DNA of 64,000 bases. Source: JAUIET01 sp039111475 (lineage in GTDB: Bacteria > Pseudomonadota > Gammaproteobacteria > Pseudomonadales > JAUIET01). The stretch spans positions 56,780-120,779 of the forward strand of contig JBCCIP010000014.1 in NCBI GenBank assembly GCA_039111475.1. Reading direction: 5' to 3'. The position numbers and the translations under genes are program-made. The notes below the pieces were generated by a model. It did not search any database and was not told the DNA's origin. It worked only from the letters and a program-made list of their open reading frames with translations. Below, one piece after another: positions 51,922 to 61,026 of the stretch (within the stretch, counting starts at the first letter, position 1; each line of letters opens with the position of its first letter).

Positions 51922-52881
51922 GTGATCGACACAACAGGAATGTTAGTGGTAACCGGTGGAGCCGGGTTTATAGGAAGCAATCTCGTAAAGGCGCTGAATG
52001 ACGCCGGTCGTAAAGACGTGATTGTAGTTGATGATCTAAGTGACGGTCACAAGTTTGTAAATTTGGTGGATTGCAATATTGCCGACTACCTGCATTTTGT
52101 AGAGTTCGAGCAGCGTGTGAAAAACGGTGAGTTCGCCGGTCTGCAAGCTATTTTCCATCAGGGTGCGTGTTCAACCACCACCGAATGGGATGGCCACTAT
52201 ATGATGGAAAATAACTTCCATTATTCGAAAGTGCTTCTTCACCATTGCCTGAAACATAATATTCAATTTGTCTACGCCTCATCTGCGGCCGTTTACGGAG
52301 GCAATCAAACCTTTGTTGAAGTGCCTGACTATGAGGCGCCACTCAATGTATACGGTTATTCGAAATTACTGTTTGACCAATATGTGCGCCGGGTCGTGGA
52401 TTTTGCACGACCGTATTCACAGGTGACCGGCCTACGCTACTTCAATGTTTACGGCCAGCGTGAACAGCACAAAGGCAGCCAGGCCAGTGTTGCTTTTCAT
52501 CTGCATAACCAGTTGAAAAATGGCGATACCGTTAAATTGTTTGAAGGCAGCGCACACTTTGCGCCAGGAGAGCAGCGCAGGGATTTTGTATTTGTTGACG
52601 ATGTGGTTGATGTAAACCAGTGGCTTTTGGCGAACCCAGAGGTGTGTGGCATTTTCAATGTAGGTAGCGGACGAAGCCAAACGTTTAATGACGTAGCCAA
52701 TGCGGTCATTGCATTTAATGGTAGAGGCGAAATTCAATACATTGAGTTTCCACCCGGATTAAAAGAGGCGTACCAAAGCTTCACCCAGGCGGATATTTCA
52801 AATTTGCGTGCGGCTGGCTATCAACGAGAATTTAAAACCGTAGAGCAGGGCGTTAGTGAGTATCTTGGCCGTCTTGGCTGA
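51922..52881 (+). CDS. hldD: ADP-L-glycero-D-manno-heptose 6-epimerase
   Basis: A 319-residue extended SDR from GTG 51922, placed one base after the hldE stop; an ATG 18 bases later (51940) is possible but would leave little room before V-V-T-G-G-A-G-F-I-G-S-N. Y-A-S-S-A-A-V-Y-G-G and Y-G-Y-S-K supply the Ser/Tyr/Lys set. It epimerises ADP-D,D-heptose to ADP-L,D-heptose, the donor for LPS core heptosyltransferases. Its last bases overlap the convergent GT9 gene by 29 bases. Confidence 0.96.
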   Translation: MIDTTGMLVVTGGAGFIGSNLVKALNDAGRKDVIVVDDLSDGHKFVNLVDCNIADYLHFVEFEQRVKNGEFAGLQAIFHQGACSTTTEWDGHYMMENNFHYSKVLLHHCLKHNIQFVYASSAAVYGGNQTFVEVPDYEAPLNVYGYSKLLFDQYVRRVVDFARPYSQVTGLRYFNVYGQREQHKGSQASVAFHLHNQLKNGDTVKLFEGSAHFAPGEQRRDFVFVDDVVDVNQWLLANPEVCGIFNVGSGRSQTFNDVANAVIAFNGRGEIQYIEFPPGLKEAYQSFTQADISNLRAAGYQREFKTVEQGVSEYLGRLG

Positions 52882-53959
52882 GGTCTAATACCATTGCTAT
52901 TTTAGCAATCACATCTTCAGGCGTGATCAGATGCATTGCGTCGGGATGACGAACACGCTGCCCCCACTTCACCTGGTCTATGTTCTTTCCCATAAATTTG
53001 AGCAAAGCCTTGGGATACGCGTTTGCTACAAACTTCTGGAATCGGTAAGGCCCCGTGCGCAAAGGGTTACTGCTAGCGTATAGACCAACCACAGGTGTCC
53101 CGGCAAGATTCGCCATGTGAGTGGGACCCGTATCGGGCGCAATCAGCATACGCGCGCCAGACAATAATGCGTACAGTTCCCCCAGTGTGGTTTGCCCGCA
53201 CAAGTCCAGCAGCTTACCGTCACTCTGCTGGTTAATTTGCTGCGCAACGTGCCTCTCGTTGTCGACTGGCCCGCCGGTCAAAACCACGGCAAAGCCGCGA
53301 TTCAGCAAATACTCAATTACCGGTTTATAGTGCTCAACCGGCCAATTGCGCCAATTGTTTTTCCGTACACTGCTGCAGGCATTGATCACGACAAACGCTC
53401 GACTATTTTTAAGCCGCTGTAATGCAACGTTACGTACTTCAGTTGGCACATCGAACTGCCAGCTCAGCGGCAAATCATTCATTCCGGCCGCGGCCAAAAA
53501 CGCCATAAAGCCATCCAATACATGCCCTTTTTCCTGCGCGGAAATCTTGTGATTGCTGAACAACCATTGATAGTCTGCCGCGCGCTGCTGATCAAAGCCT
53601 AGCCGCACAGGAGATTTGATGCACAAGCTTAGTACGCTGGCGCGTAAAGCGGCTTGCATATGTAACAGCATGTCGAAGTGGCGACCTCGCATTTTCCGCT
53701 TGAATTCAAGCAGGCCAGACCAGCCGCTTCGCTTATTAAAAGTGATAAACTCAACACCTTGCAGATACTGCATCAGCTGATGTTCGCCTGTGCCGATAAC
53801 CCAGGTAATCGAGCAATCAGGCCACTGCTGTTGCATTGCGCGCACGACCGGCACAATATTCGCTGTGTCGCCTATGGCCGACAGTCGCAGAATACAAACT
53901 GACGTGGGTGGCTTGCTAAACGGCAATAGCCTGGATTGAGAAAGTGCAGACGAAGACAT
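52853..53959 (-). CDS. GT9-family (ADP-heptose:LPS) heptosyltransferase
   Basis: A 368-residue cytoplasmic glycosyltransferase with the GT9 hallmarks I-L-R-L-S-A-I-G-D near the N-terminus and D-T-G-P-T-H-M-A-N-L-A-G-T-P-V-V-G-L-Y near 275-295. It probably adds heptose to the LPS inner core, using the donor made by HldE and HldD next door; which of WaaC, WaaF or WaaQ it equals is not clear. The ATG at 53959 overlaps the putative start of the divergent kdkA by 16 bases, and no good ribosome site is visible for it. Confidence 0.87.
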   Translation of the reverse strand: MSSSALSQSRLLPFSKPPTSVCILRLSAIGDTANIVPVVRAMQQQWPDCSITWVIGTGEHQLMQYLQGVEFITFNKRSGWSGLLEFKRKMRGRHFDMLLHMQAALRASVLSLCIKSPVRLGFDQQRAADYQWLFSNHKISAQEKGHVLDGFMAFLAAAGMNDLPLSWQFDVPTEVRNVALQRLKNSRAFVVINACSSVRKNNWRNWPVEHYKPVIEYLLNRGFAVVLTGGPVDNERHVAQQINQQSDGKLLDLCGQTTLGELYALLSGARMLIAPDTGPTHMANLAGTPVVGLYASSNPLRTGPYRFQKFVANAYPKALLKFMGKNIDQVKWGQRVRHPDAMHLITPEDVIAKIAMVLDLSQDGQDTH

Positions 53960-54735
53960 ACTTGCGCGCAGGTCTGAAAGTGATTGAATACAGCGCGGCT
54001 GACGATGCAAAGGCAAGCGGTGCTGCAAGGCAATACATCCTAGCCAGTTCCGATAGTGCTGTCGAGGATGAGGCGCTGCGTTGCCTGTTTGAACAGCACA
54101 GCAAACATCTATTGAGTGATGTGGCAGATCCAGAGGTAGAGAGCGGCCGCGGAAAAGTGCATTTTTTCGAACATCACGGCCGTAAGCTGGTGCTGCGTCA
54201 GTATCGCCGTGGCGGCCTGGTGGGAGCGCTGGTCAAACGCAGCTATCTGTGGCTCGGCCTGGAAAACAGCCGGCCATTTACCGAACTGAAATTATTAGTG
54301 GAGTTGCAGCGACTGCCAGTTAACGCCTGCAAGCCATATGCCGCTCGCATTGTTCGCAACGGCCTGGTCTATCAGGCACAACTGATTACCGAACAGGTTA
54401 CTGATTCGCAAACATTGGGAGAATTATTGCAGAACGCACAAGCAAGCAATCAAGTTTTGCAGCTTGCCGGCGAAGTGATTCGCGCGATGCACGATGCGAA
54501 TATTCACCATGCTGACTTGAATGCCAGCAATATTCTGATCGGCAACGGAGAGGCAGTGCTAATAGATTTTGACCGGGGGAGCGTTCGCTCTTCGGCGCGA
54601 TTGGATTGGCGTGGGGCGAACATTGAACGCCTGCGTCGCTCAATCAATAAGCTGCAACAACGTTATGGCTTTGAGTTTAGCGACGATCAATGGCGCTGCT
54701 TGCTGCAGGCTTACCTTGGTAATGATGCCGGCTAG
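53944..54735 (+). CDS. kdkA: 3-deoxy-D-manno-octulosonic acid kinase
   Basis: A 263-residue protein-kinase-like enzyme. The catalytic loop is H-H-A-D-L-N-A-S-N-I-L-I (Asp as base, Asn for metal) and the metal-binding segment is I-D-F-D-R-G; the N-terminal half has R-Q-Y-R-R-G-G, the family's nucleotide-side motif. KdkA phosphorylates Kdo of the LPS inner core, often in species with a single Kdo. GTG 53944 is the first start; a GTG at 53980 would remove 12 residues and avoid the overlap with the divergent GT9 gene. Confidence 0.87.
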   Translation: MQTKTYLRAGLKVIEYSAADDAKASGAARQYILASSDSAVEDEALRCLFEQHSKHLLSDVADPEVESGRGKVHFFEHHGRKLVLRQYRRGGLVGALVKRSYLWLGLENSRPFTELKLLVELQRLPVNACKPYAARIVRNGLVYQAQLITEQVTDSQTLGELLQNAQASNQVLQLAGEVIRAMHDANIHHADLNASNILIGNGEAVLIDFDRGSVRSSARLDWRGANIERLRRSINKLQQRYGFEFSDDQWRCLLQAYLGNDAG

Positions 54736-56696
54736 CCGACTGCTGATAATACATTGTTTTTTGGATAGGTTTGCCGAAACCACTCGGCAAACTCTGTAGC
54801 GGGTAGAGGCTTGCTAATGTAATAGCCTTGAATAAAGTCGCAATTCTCAGAACGCAAAAACTCCAGTTGTTCTGCAGTTTCTACACCCTCCGCTACCACT
54901 TTCATTTTCATGGTCTGGCCCATACTGATAATCGTTTTGGCAATGGCGGCATCGTCTTTGTTGTGCGGTAAATCGATCACGAAGTCTCTGTCAATTTTTA
55001 GATAATGCACTGGAAAATGTTTGAGATAAGCCAGCGAGGAGTAACCAGTACCGAAGTCATCAATCGCCAATTTCAGACCGAACTCGTTAAGCTCAGTAAG
55101 CAGCTCAACAACAGTGCTGCCTTTATCCATGATGCCCGATTCCGTAATCTCCAGTTCCAGCATACCAGGCGACAGTCCGGTATCCAGCACGGTCTGCTTG
55201 ATGGTTTTAACCAGGTCAGCATTCTGGAACTGAATAGATGAGAGGTTAACAGCAACCACAATGTCACCCATCCCACTTTCGCGCCATAGAACTTGCTGCT
55301 TACAGGCTTGTTTTAATACCCAATCGCCAAGCTCAATAATCAGTCCACTTTCCTCGGCAACTGGTACAAACTCAGCGGGCGAAACAAAACCTCGCTCGGG
55401 ATGTGTCCAACGCACCAACGCCTCAACCCCTTTCAAACGGTTGTCGTTAATGTCTATCACCGGTTGATAATGTAAACTGAAGTGGTTATGAAGAAGACTA
55501 TCTTGCATGTCTTCTTGCATACGTTTTCTCGCTTGTACTTTTTGCTCAAGCTTATGATCAAATAACCGGTATAAGCCAAGACCTGCTTGCTTGGACTGAT
55601 AAAGCGCGAAATCTGCTTTTTTCATCAGCGAGGCAACGCTATTAGCGTCGTCGGGGTAAAGTGCAATGCCAATGCTTTGGGTTGTGCCAAACTGGCAATG
55701 GTCGAAGTGTATGTTCTTCTGCCCTTCACGCAAAATGTCGCTGGCGTAATTTTGAATCACATCCCCACGGTTGATATTGGTTGCGATAATAGCGAATTCG
55801 TCACCGCCCAGGCGGGCCACAGTGTCAGTTGTGCGTGATCTGGCTTTCAATTTGCTTGCAATGGATTTCAATAGTTCGTCTCCAGCCATATGGCCGTAGG
55901 CATCATTGATGTCCTTGAATTTGTCAACGTCCACTAAAATTAATGCCAGCGACAAACCACTGCGCTCAGCGTGCTCGCTTGCCTCTTTAAGCTTTAGATT
56001 AAACAGAGTACGGTTCGCAAGCCCTGTGAGGCTGTCGTAGTGAGCAAGCTCGGTGAGCTCACTGGTGTTGCTGATGATTTGTCGGCGCCAGTTGGCCGCG
56101 CGGCTGAATACGAATGCCCACATCAAGGCCAACAGTGCTGCGACGATATAGTTAAATTGCCGCGCTTTGTCCTGGCTTTCTCTAAGCGACGCCCGATTAC
56201 TCATTGCCGTTGAGTTAAGTGCGTTTTGTAAATCGAATTGTGCTTCGTTGTACTTTGCTTTCAGATCACTGTAGTAGTTATCCTGAAGTAATTGCAAAGC
56301 GCGTTCGTGCCGAGCGCTGGCGATGGCCGCAAACGCCAGGTCTTCTACGGCGAGCAGTTGTTGGTTAAGCGCGTCGATCTTTCTGATTGGCACCACAGTG
56401 CTGCTCATGGTGGCTTTGCGGATACTGGCCTCCAACATTGATGACGTTAGTGCGTGGCGCTGTTGCCAAAGGCCCATGGGATCACCGCTGTGGGCGGCAA
56501 CCTGCGCAGACATGGTTAGAACTTCGTCGTAATATCGAATTTCCCCAGCTATCTCCGCCAGGTGTAGCCCACGCTGCATGTTGTCTTCAATGCTTAGCTG
56601 CAGATTATCCAGTTTAAAATGCGAAAATATCGTAGCCGCCGCCGTCAGTATTACCGCCGCAATAATAAGCAATTCTGATTTTCGAGTGCTTTCCAT
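54732..56696 (-). CDS. Membrane-bound GGDEF-EAL protein
   Basis: A 654-residue inner-membrane protein. Two hydrophobic segments (about 9-26 and 183-200) bracket a helical periplasmic sensor region, then a GGDEF domain with an intact R-L-G-G-D-E-F near 305 and an EAL domain with E-A-L-V-R-W, V-N-L-S-S-I-Q-F, E-I-T-E-S, D-D-F-G-T-G-Y-S-S-L, L-K-I-D and A-E-G-V-E. Both catalytic sites look complete, so it could make and break cyclic-di-GMP. It overlaps the end of kdkA by four bases. Its ligand is unknown. It differs from the soluble EAL protein at 23779, which lacks GGDEF activity residues. Confidence 0.92.
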   Translation of the reverse strand: MESTRKSELLIIAAVILTAAATIFSHFKLDNLQLSIEDNMQRGLHLAEIAGEIRYYDEVLTMSAQVAAHSGDPMGLWQQRHALTSSMLEASIRKATMSSTVVPIRKIDALNQQLLAVEDLAFAAIASARHERALQLLQDNYYSDLKAKYNEAQFDLQNALNSTAMSNRASLRESQDKARQFNYIVAALLALMWAFVFSRAANWRRQIISNTSELTELAHYDSLTGLANRTLFNLKLKEASEHAERSGLSLALILVDVDKFKDINDAYGHMAGDELLKSIASKLKARSRTTDTVARLGGDEFAIIATNINRGDVIQNYASDILREGQKNIHFDHCQFGTTQSIGIALYPDDANSVASLMKKADFALYQSKQAGLGLYRLFDHKLEQKVQARKRMQEDMQDSLLHNHFSLHYQPVIDINDNRLKGVEALVRWTHPERGFVSPAEFVPVAEESGLIIELGDWVLKQACKQQVLWRESGMGDIVVAVNLSSIQFQNADLVKTIKQTVLDTGLSPGMLELEITESGIMDKGSTVVELLTELNEFGLKLAIDDFGTGYSSLAYLKHFPVHYLKIDRDFVIDLPHNKDDAAIAKTIISMGQTMKMKVVAEGVETAEQLEFLRSENCDFIQGYYISKPLPATEFAEWFRQTYPKNNVLSAVG

Positions 56697-56919
56697 GCGC
56701 TCTTGCTACTGCATCAATCCGTATCTTTTACAGTGTAGATAAAATGCCCAAACAACGCAGTCTAAGTCAGGTATTGCAATGCAATCTGAACAACAACCAG
56801 CATTCGATAAACTGAATAAATTCATAGCGATACGCTCGCCAGGAGCGATGCGACGCTGCGCTGCCGGATTTTCGACAGCGCAGTATTCGCCGAACGGTAG
56901 TTACTTGCGCGACTGCAAA
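56697..56919. other. Intergenic region with two hairpins
   Basis: About 220 bases between the two minus-strand genes. CGCTC-GCCAG-GAGCG (56834-56848) and CTGCGCTG / CAGCGCAG (56856-56863 with 56876-56883) form adjacent hairpins 40-80 bases past the end of the di-iron gene. Neither has a T-tract; they may stabilise the 3' end of its mRNA. Confidence 0.4.
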
Positions 56920-58014
56920 CTATGCAGCGTTCAATGGTTTGCTGATTTCAGCCCAGTCAATGTCGTAATCATCTGGCATGTTCTCAAACTCCAACAAACC
57001 AAGCTCTTCGAATTTTGGCCTGACCGCATCCGTCAGTAGTCCAATTCGGCGCAGGTTTGGAATAATGCGTGTGAACAACAAGTTCCTAAACTGACTGATC
57101 AGCGGCCCTTTCAAGTACACCTCTCGCGCTTCTTCAACGTTCCAGCCAAAATGCTCGAATACACCCGTGGGAATCAAACGCTCGCGTGCAACAACGCATG
57201 CCTCATAGGCAAACATAGCGCGATCTTCTTTTTCTTTTTCTGAAAGCGTCTGTACGAAAGCCTCCAGATAATTGACCCCAAATGTGACGTGCCGGGCTTC
57301 ATCGCGAATAATGTAATGCAGTAATTCACCGACGATGCTGCCCTCGGACACCATCTTCATGGTATTGAATGCGGATAAAGCGAAGCCCTCAATCACCAAC
57401 TGCATGCCAATGAATTTCAAATCCCAGCGTGGGTCGGTCAGTATTTTGTCCAACAGAAATTTGAGACTTGGATCTATCGGATAGCAATGGCCTATGCGGG
57501 TCTGAATAAGCTTATTGAATGCTTCCACATGGCGCGCTTCATCGAAGGTTTGCGAAGCAGCATACAGCTTGGCATTGTAACTGGGCGCGCAACAAGCAAG
57601 TTGCGATGCCACCAGTAAAGCGCCTTGTTCGCCATGCAAAAACTGCGATAAAGTCCATGCGCTGAGGTGATGATTGACTTCTTTTTTCCCGGAATCATCA
57701 AGTTGCGCGTACGGCGGGTAATTGAGGAACGTATCTACATCGGGCGCAATGTCTTCCTTCATAGGTAAGGTCCAATCTATATCCACTTCTACATTCCAGT
57801 TCAACTGTTTGCCCAGCTCGTAAAGTTTGCGAATGCGATCATCTTGTACTGAATAATCCCAGTTATAGCTACCTGTCAACGGAGTATCAAAAATTTCAAC
57901 AACGTGCTGAACGTCCGCTGGACTCAATTCCGGGTCATCGGGACCCTTGTATTCAGCGTATTCAGGAAACTCAACTACGCCTTTTGGTGGTGTGCTGACA
58001 CGTTGTATGTCCAT
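56920..58014 (-). CDS. Ferritin-like di-iron protein (putative oxygenase/desaturase)
   Basis: A 364-residue soluble protein with two di-iron half-sites: E129, then D-E159-A-R-H162, and E209, then D-E239-A-R-H242. This is the E-x28-32-ExxH twice arrangement of ribonucleotide-reductase-R2-like, acyl-ACP-desaturase-like and AurF-like oxygenases. Both R-H pairs are followed by V and an aromatic two or three residues on. AGAGGAG lies at ideal spacing before ATG 58014. It is divergent from an AraC regulator with 107 bases between starts. I infer an oxygen-dependent oxidation of a lipid or amine, with substrate unknown. Confidence 0.85.
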   Translation of the reverse strand: MDIQRVSTPPKGVVEFPEYAEYKGPDDPELSPADVQHVVEIFDTPLTGSYNWDYSVQDDRIRKLYELGKQLNWNVEVDIDWTLPMKEDIAPDVDTFLNYPPYAQLDDSGKKEVNHHLSAWTLSQFLHGEQGALLVASQLACCAPSYNAKLYAASQTFDEARHVEAFNKLIQTRIGHCYPIDPSLKFLLDKILTDPRWDLKFIGMQLVIEGFALSAFNTMKMVSEGSIVGELLHYIIRDEARHVTFGVNYLEAFVQTLSEKEKEDRAMFAYEACVVARERLIPTGVFEHFGWNVEEAREVYLKGPLISQFRNLLFTRIIPNLRRIGLLTDAVRPKFEELGLLEFENMPDDYDIDWAEISKPLNAA

Positions 58015-58121
58015 AATATTCTCCTCTCATCGTTAACCTAAAGAATACGCTTGCCTAAATGGACAACAAGGTGATTGAATGCCTATATTGAGTCATTGCG
58101 GGCCATAACAGATCAATCCAT

Positions 58122-59138
58122 ATGCAAGTGAATGTTAAATCGACAATACCAGGCGTAGGCGGACCGGTTCGAATGGTGTTGCTAAAGATGCTTGAGCAAC
58201 GCGGTGTTAGCGTGACCAGGCTGTGTAGCGGAACACAATTGCAGGTCGACAAACTACAAGATCTGGAATACGAAATGCCGATTGATGAGTTTGAGGCGTT
58301 GCTGGTGCAGAGTCTGCGCTTGTCGGCATGTCCGGACCTTCTGTTACGCTATGGGCAGGAAATTAGCCTGGCCTCTCTTGGTGTGCTCGGTTATGCCTTT
58401 ATGTGCTGCGCTAACCTGCGTGAAGTGTTGGATTTGCTGCTCAGATACCATCGGCTTATTTCACCAACCTGCGATATTCGCTATTCATTGGGCGAAAAAG
58501 AGGTGTGCATAACCTTGCATAAAGGTTTGCTGAACTCAAAAGTAACGTCAATAGACAGTGAGATTCTTTTTTCTTCTGCGACAACAGCACTTACCAGTTT
58601 ACTTGGTGAAAACAATCTTGAACTGAGGGCTCAGTTCAGTCATGCGCCACCCCTTTACGCAAACGCCTATGAGTCGGTGTTTGGTGACAATATCGAATTT
58701 CAGTCTGTGGAAAATAGCTTGTATTGCAACGCAGAGTTGTTGGAGCGCCCTCTGCAATTTGCTAACCCGGTGATGAAGCAAATTTACCAGCAACAATGCG
58801 ACGCCTTGCTGGAAAGAATGGAGCAGGGGCGTTATAGCATTCGTGTACAGCAACTCTTGTTAGAGCATCCAGGCCGGTTCCCGGGCATTGAGCAAACAGC
58901 CGATCGCTTGAGGATTGGTTCGCGTACACTCAGGCGTCGCCTGGCAGGCGAAAATACAACGTACAAACAATTGGTTCAGGAAGTACGCTGCCAGCTGGCC
59001 GAAGAATACTTGCGCTCCAGCCCTTTATCCATCCAGGAAATAGCAGACATGTTAGATTATTCTGATGTGGCCAATTTCAGGCGTGCGTTTATTGCCTGGA
59101 AAGGTGTATCGCCCGCTAAATTTCGCAGCGGCCGTTAA
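58122..59138 (+). CDS. AraC-family regulator with Arabinose_bd-type N-terminal domain
   Basis: A 338-residue regulator. The N-terminal part (about 25-210) resembles the Arabinose_bd domain of OruR/ArgR-like AraC proteins, with A-S-L-G-V-L-G-Y-A-F-M-C-C-A-N-L. The C-terminal double HTH includes I-G-S-R-T-L-R-R-R-L and I-Q-E-I-A-D-M-L-D-Y-S-D-V-A-N-F-R-R-A-F. In this group the regulated gene is usually divergent; here that is the di-iron gene. The inducer is not known. Confidence 0.92.
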   Translation: MQVNVKSTIPGVGGPVRMVLLKMLEQRGVSVTRLCSGTQLQVDKLQDLEYEMPIDEFEALLVQSLRLSACPDLLLRYGQEISLASLGVLGYAFMCCANLREVLDLLLRYHRLISPTCDIRYSLGEKEVCITLHKGLLNSKVTSIDSEILFSSATTALTSLLGENNLELRAQFSHAPPLYANAYESVFGDNIEFQSVENSLYCNAELLERPLQFANPVMKQIYQQQCDALLERMEQGRYSIRVQQLLLEHPGRFPGIEQTADRLRIGSRTLRRRLAGENTTYKQLVQEVRCQLAEEYLRSSPLSIQEIADMLDYSDVANFRRAFIAWKGVSPAKFRSGR

Positions 59139-59224
59139 ATGTAAAACCAGACTATGTGCGTGTCGCACTTGTGCCGTACCGGTTTCGTCGCGACAATAAA
59201 CTTTTATTCGGAGCTCGCATTTTT

Positions 59225-60574
59225 ATGCGTTTACTTAATGACACTTTTCTAGTCTGCCTGCTATTGAGCGTCTCAGTTGCCGCACAGACCGCATTACCAG
59301 CAAGTGATGGTAATGGTAAACCCTTGCCATCACTGGCTCCGTTAGTCGATAAGGCCACGCCAGCGGTGGTTAATATAGCGACCTCTACTACTCAACGCAG
59401 CAATAACCCACTGTTCAACGACCCGTTCTTTCGGCATTTTTTTAACGTTCCCCAGCGTCAGTACCGCGCCAGAAAAGTTCAAAGCGCCGGCTCAGGGGTC
59501 ATTCTTGATGCGCGCGACGGCATCGTGGTAACTAATCATCATGTGGTGAAAAATGCCGATGAAATAAGGGTTATTTTGCATGACGGTCGCGTCATGGATG
59601 CAGAGCTGATAGGCAGTGACTCGGAAGTTGATATTGCTGTGTTGCGAGTCACAGCGCGCAATCTTGTGCAGATTAAAGTGGCCGATTCCAGCCGCGCTAG
59701 AGTGGGCGATTTTGTTATCGCGATTGGTAATCCATTTGGTCTAAATCAAACCGTAACAACAGGCATCATCAGTGCTCTAGGGCGCACCGGCCTGGGCATC
59801 GAAGGGCTAGAAGACTTCATTCAAACGGATGCATCAATTAACCCGGGTAATTCCGGTGGTGCCTTGCTTAATCTTGACGGTGAGCTGGTGGGGATTAACA
59901 CGGCTATTATAGCGCCGTCGGGTGGCAACGTTGGTATAGGCTTTGCGATTCCAGCCAATATGGCCCTGGCCAGCGTTAGCCAGATAGTCGAGTACGGCGC
60001 TGTATCGCGCGGCCGAATTGGAGTTGATACGCAAGACATCGATGAAGAATTGGCACAAGCTTTTGACCTGCCGTCGCGCGCCGGCGCCTTGATCGCAAGT
60101 ATTGAGCCAGGCTCTCCGGCTGATTTGGCAGGCCTGCAAGCGGGTGACGTGATTGTTAAAGTGGATCAGCAGAAAGTTAGAAGTTCGCGTTCGTATCAAA
60201 ATGCAATTGCCTTGTTGCGTATTGGCGAGCAGGTTGACGTTACCGTCGTAAGAAATGGCAAAAACAAAACTGCGCGCTGTGTCATTGCCGACCCGTTTGA
60301 CTTTGTTAGTAATCAGCTGCAAAGCCCCATGGGTGTGCATCTGGAAGGTGCGCGATTCAAGGAAGATGCCAAGTTGGGCTTGGTGGTGGTGCGACTTGAG
60401 CAAGGTTCAAATGCCTGGCAGAGCGGTTTGCGCATGAATGATGTTATTCTCAGCGCGAACCGGCGTAAGGTGAGAACGGTAGAGCATATGGACTATGCGC
60501 TAAGACTCAGTAACTCGCAGTTGCTGCTGCGGGTGTTGCGCGGTAATGCCGCACTGTATCTGGTGATAAGATAG
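59225..60574 (+). CDS. degQ: DegP/DegQ-type periplasmic serine protease
   Basis: From ATG 59225, 449 residues with a signal peptide (cleavage near A-A-Q-T). The trypsin-like domain has the triad H106 (T-N-H-H-V), D136 (E-V-D-I-A-V) and S210 (N-P-G-N-S-G-G), followed by two PDZ domains (about 245-340 and 360-445). It degrades and holds unfolded envelope proteins. The size fits DegQ better than DegP. An in-frame codon at 59156 would add a basic stretch before the signal and is less likely. It follows the AraC gene on the same strand but has room for its own promoter. Confidence 0.95.
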   Translation: MRLLNDTFLVCLLLSVSVAAQTALPASDGNGKPLPSLAPLVDKATPAVVNIATSTTQRSNNPLFNDPFFRHFFNVPQRQYRARKVQSAGSGVILDARDGIVVTNHHVVKNADEIRVILHDGRVMDAELIGSDSEVDIAVLRVTARNLVQIKVADSSRARVGDFVIAIGNPFGLNQTVTTGIISALGRTGLGIEGLEDFIQTDASINPGNSGGALLNLDGELVGINTAIIAPSGGNVGIGFAIPANMALASVSQIVEYGAVSRGRIGVDTQDIDEELAQAFDLPSRAGALIASIEPGSPADLAGLQAGDVIVKVDQQKVRSSRSYQNAIALLRIGEQVDVTVVRNGKNKTARCVIADPFDFVSNQLQSPMGVHLEGARFKEDAKLGLVVVRLEQGSNAWQSGLRMNDVILSANRRKVRTVEHMDYALRLSNSQLLLRVLRGNAALYLVIR

Positions 60575-60627
60575 AAAGCGCGCACTTAGTGCGTATAATT
60601 GTATCGAACACATTCTTAGGTAAACTC

Positions 60628-61020
60628 ATGAACGAACTTAGTGCTCCTGCTAACCCCAATCTGGTTACGCTCACCTATGTGATTTACGGTTTGCATTTGT
60701 TTGGCGTGGTGACAGGCCTTACAACTGCGGCCATGGTGGTGACAGCCTTCTTAACCGGTTGGCCATCGATATTGGCAGTCATTTTAAATTATGTGAAGCG
60801 CGGCGCTACCCGTGGTACCTATCTTGACTCACATTTCAGGTGGCAGATTCGCACCTTTTGGTTCGCGCTTCTTTGGTTTGCGATCGCAGGTGTTTTGGTA
60901 CTAACGGTGATAGGAATTCCATTCGCATGGGTATTGGCCGTCGTAGTAGGCTTGTGGGTCGCGTATCGAATGGTGCGTGGCACACTGCGGCTCCTTAATA
61001 ATCAGCCAATGCCTATTTGA
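60628..61020 (+). CDS. DUF4870-like small membrane protein
   Basis: A 130-residue membrane protein from ATG 60628 with three hydrophobic segments (about 10-35, 40-62 and 75-118). F-R-W-Q-I-R-T-F-W-F between segments is typical of this COG3671/DUF4870-type family. Function is unknown. It lies 53 bases after the Deg protease gene and seven bases before the PhyH gene, so it may belong to a common transcript with either. Confidence 0.8.
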   Translation: MNELSAPANPNLVTLTYVIYGLHLFGVVTGLTTAAMVVTAFLTGWPSILAVILNYVKRGATRGTYLDSHFRWQIRTFWFALLWFAIAGVLVLTVIGIPFAWVLAVVVGLWVAYRMVRGTLRLLNNQPMPI

Positions 61021-61026
61021 TTTGCT

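Noticed and set aside
56779..57039. Short plus-strand frame of 86 codons
   Set aside because: Most of it is antisense to the 3' end of the di-iron gene and its translation has no recognisable features.
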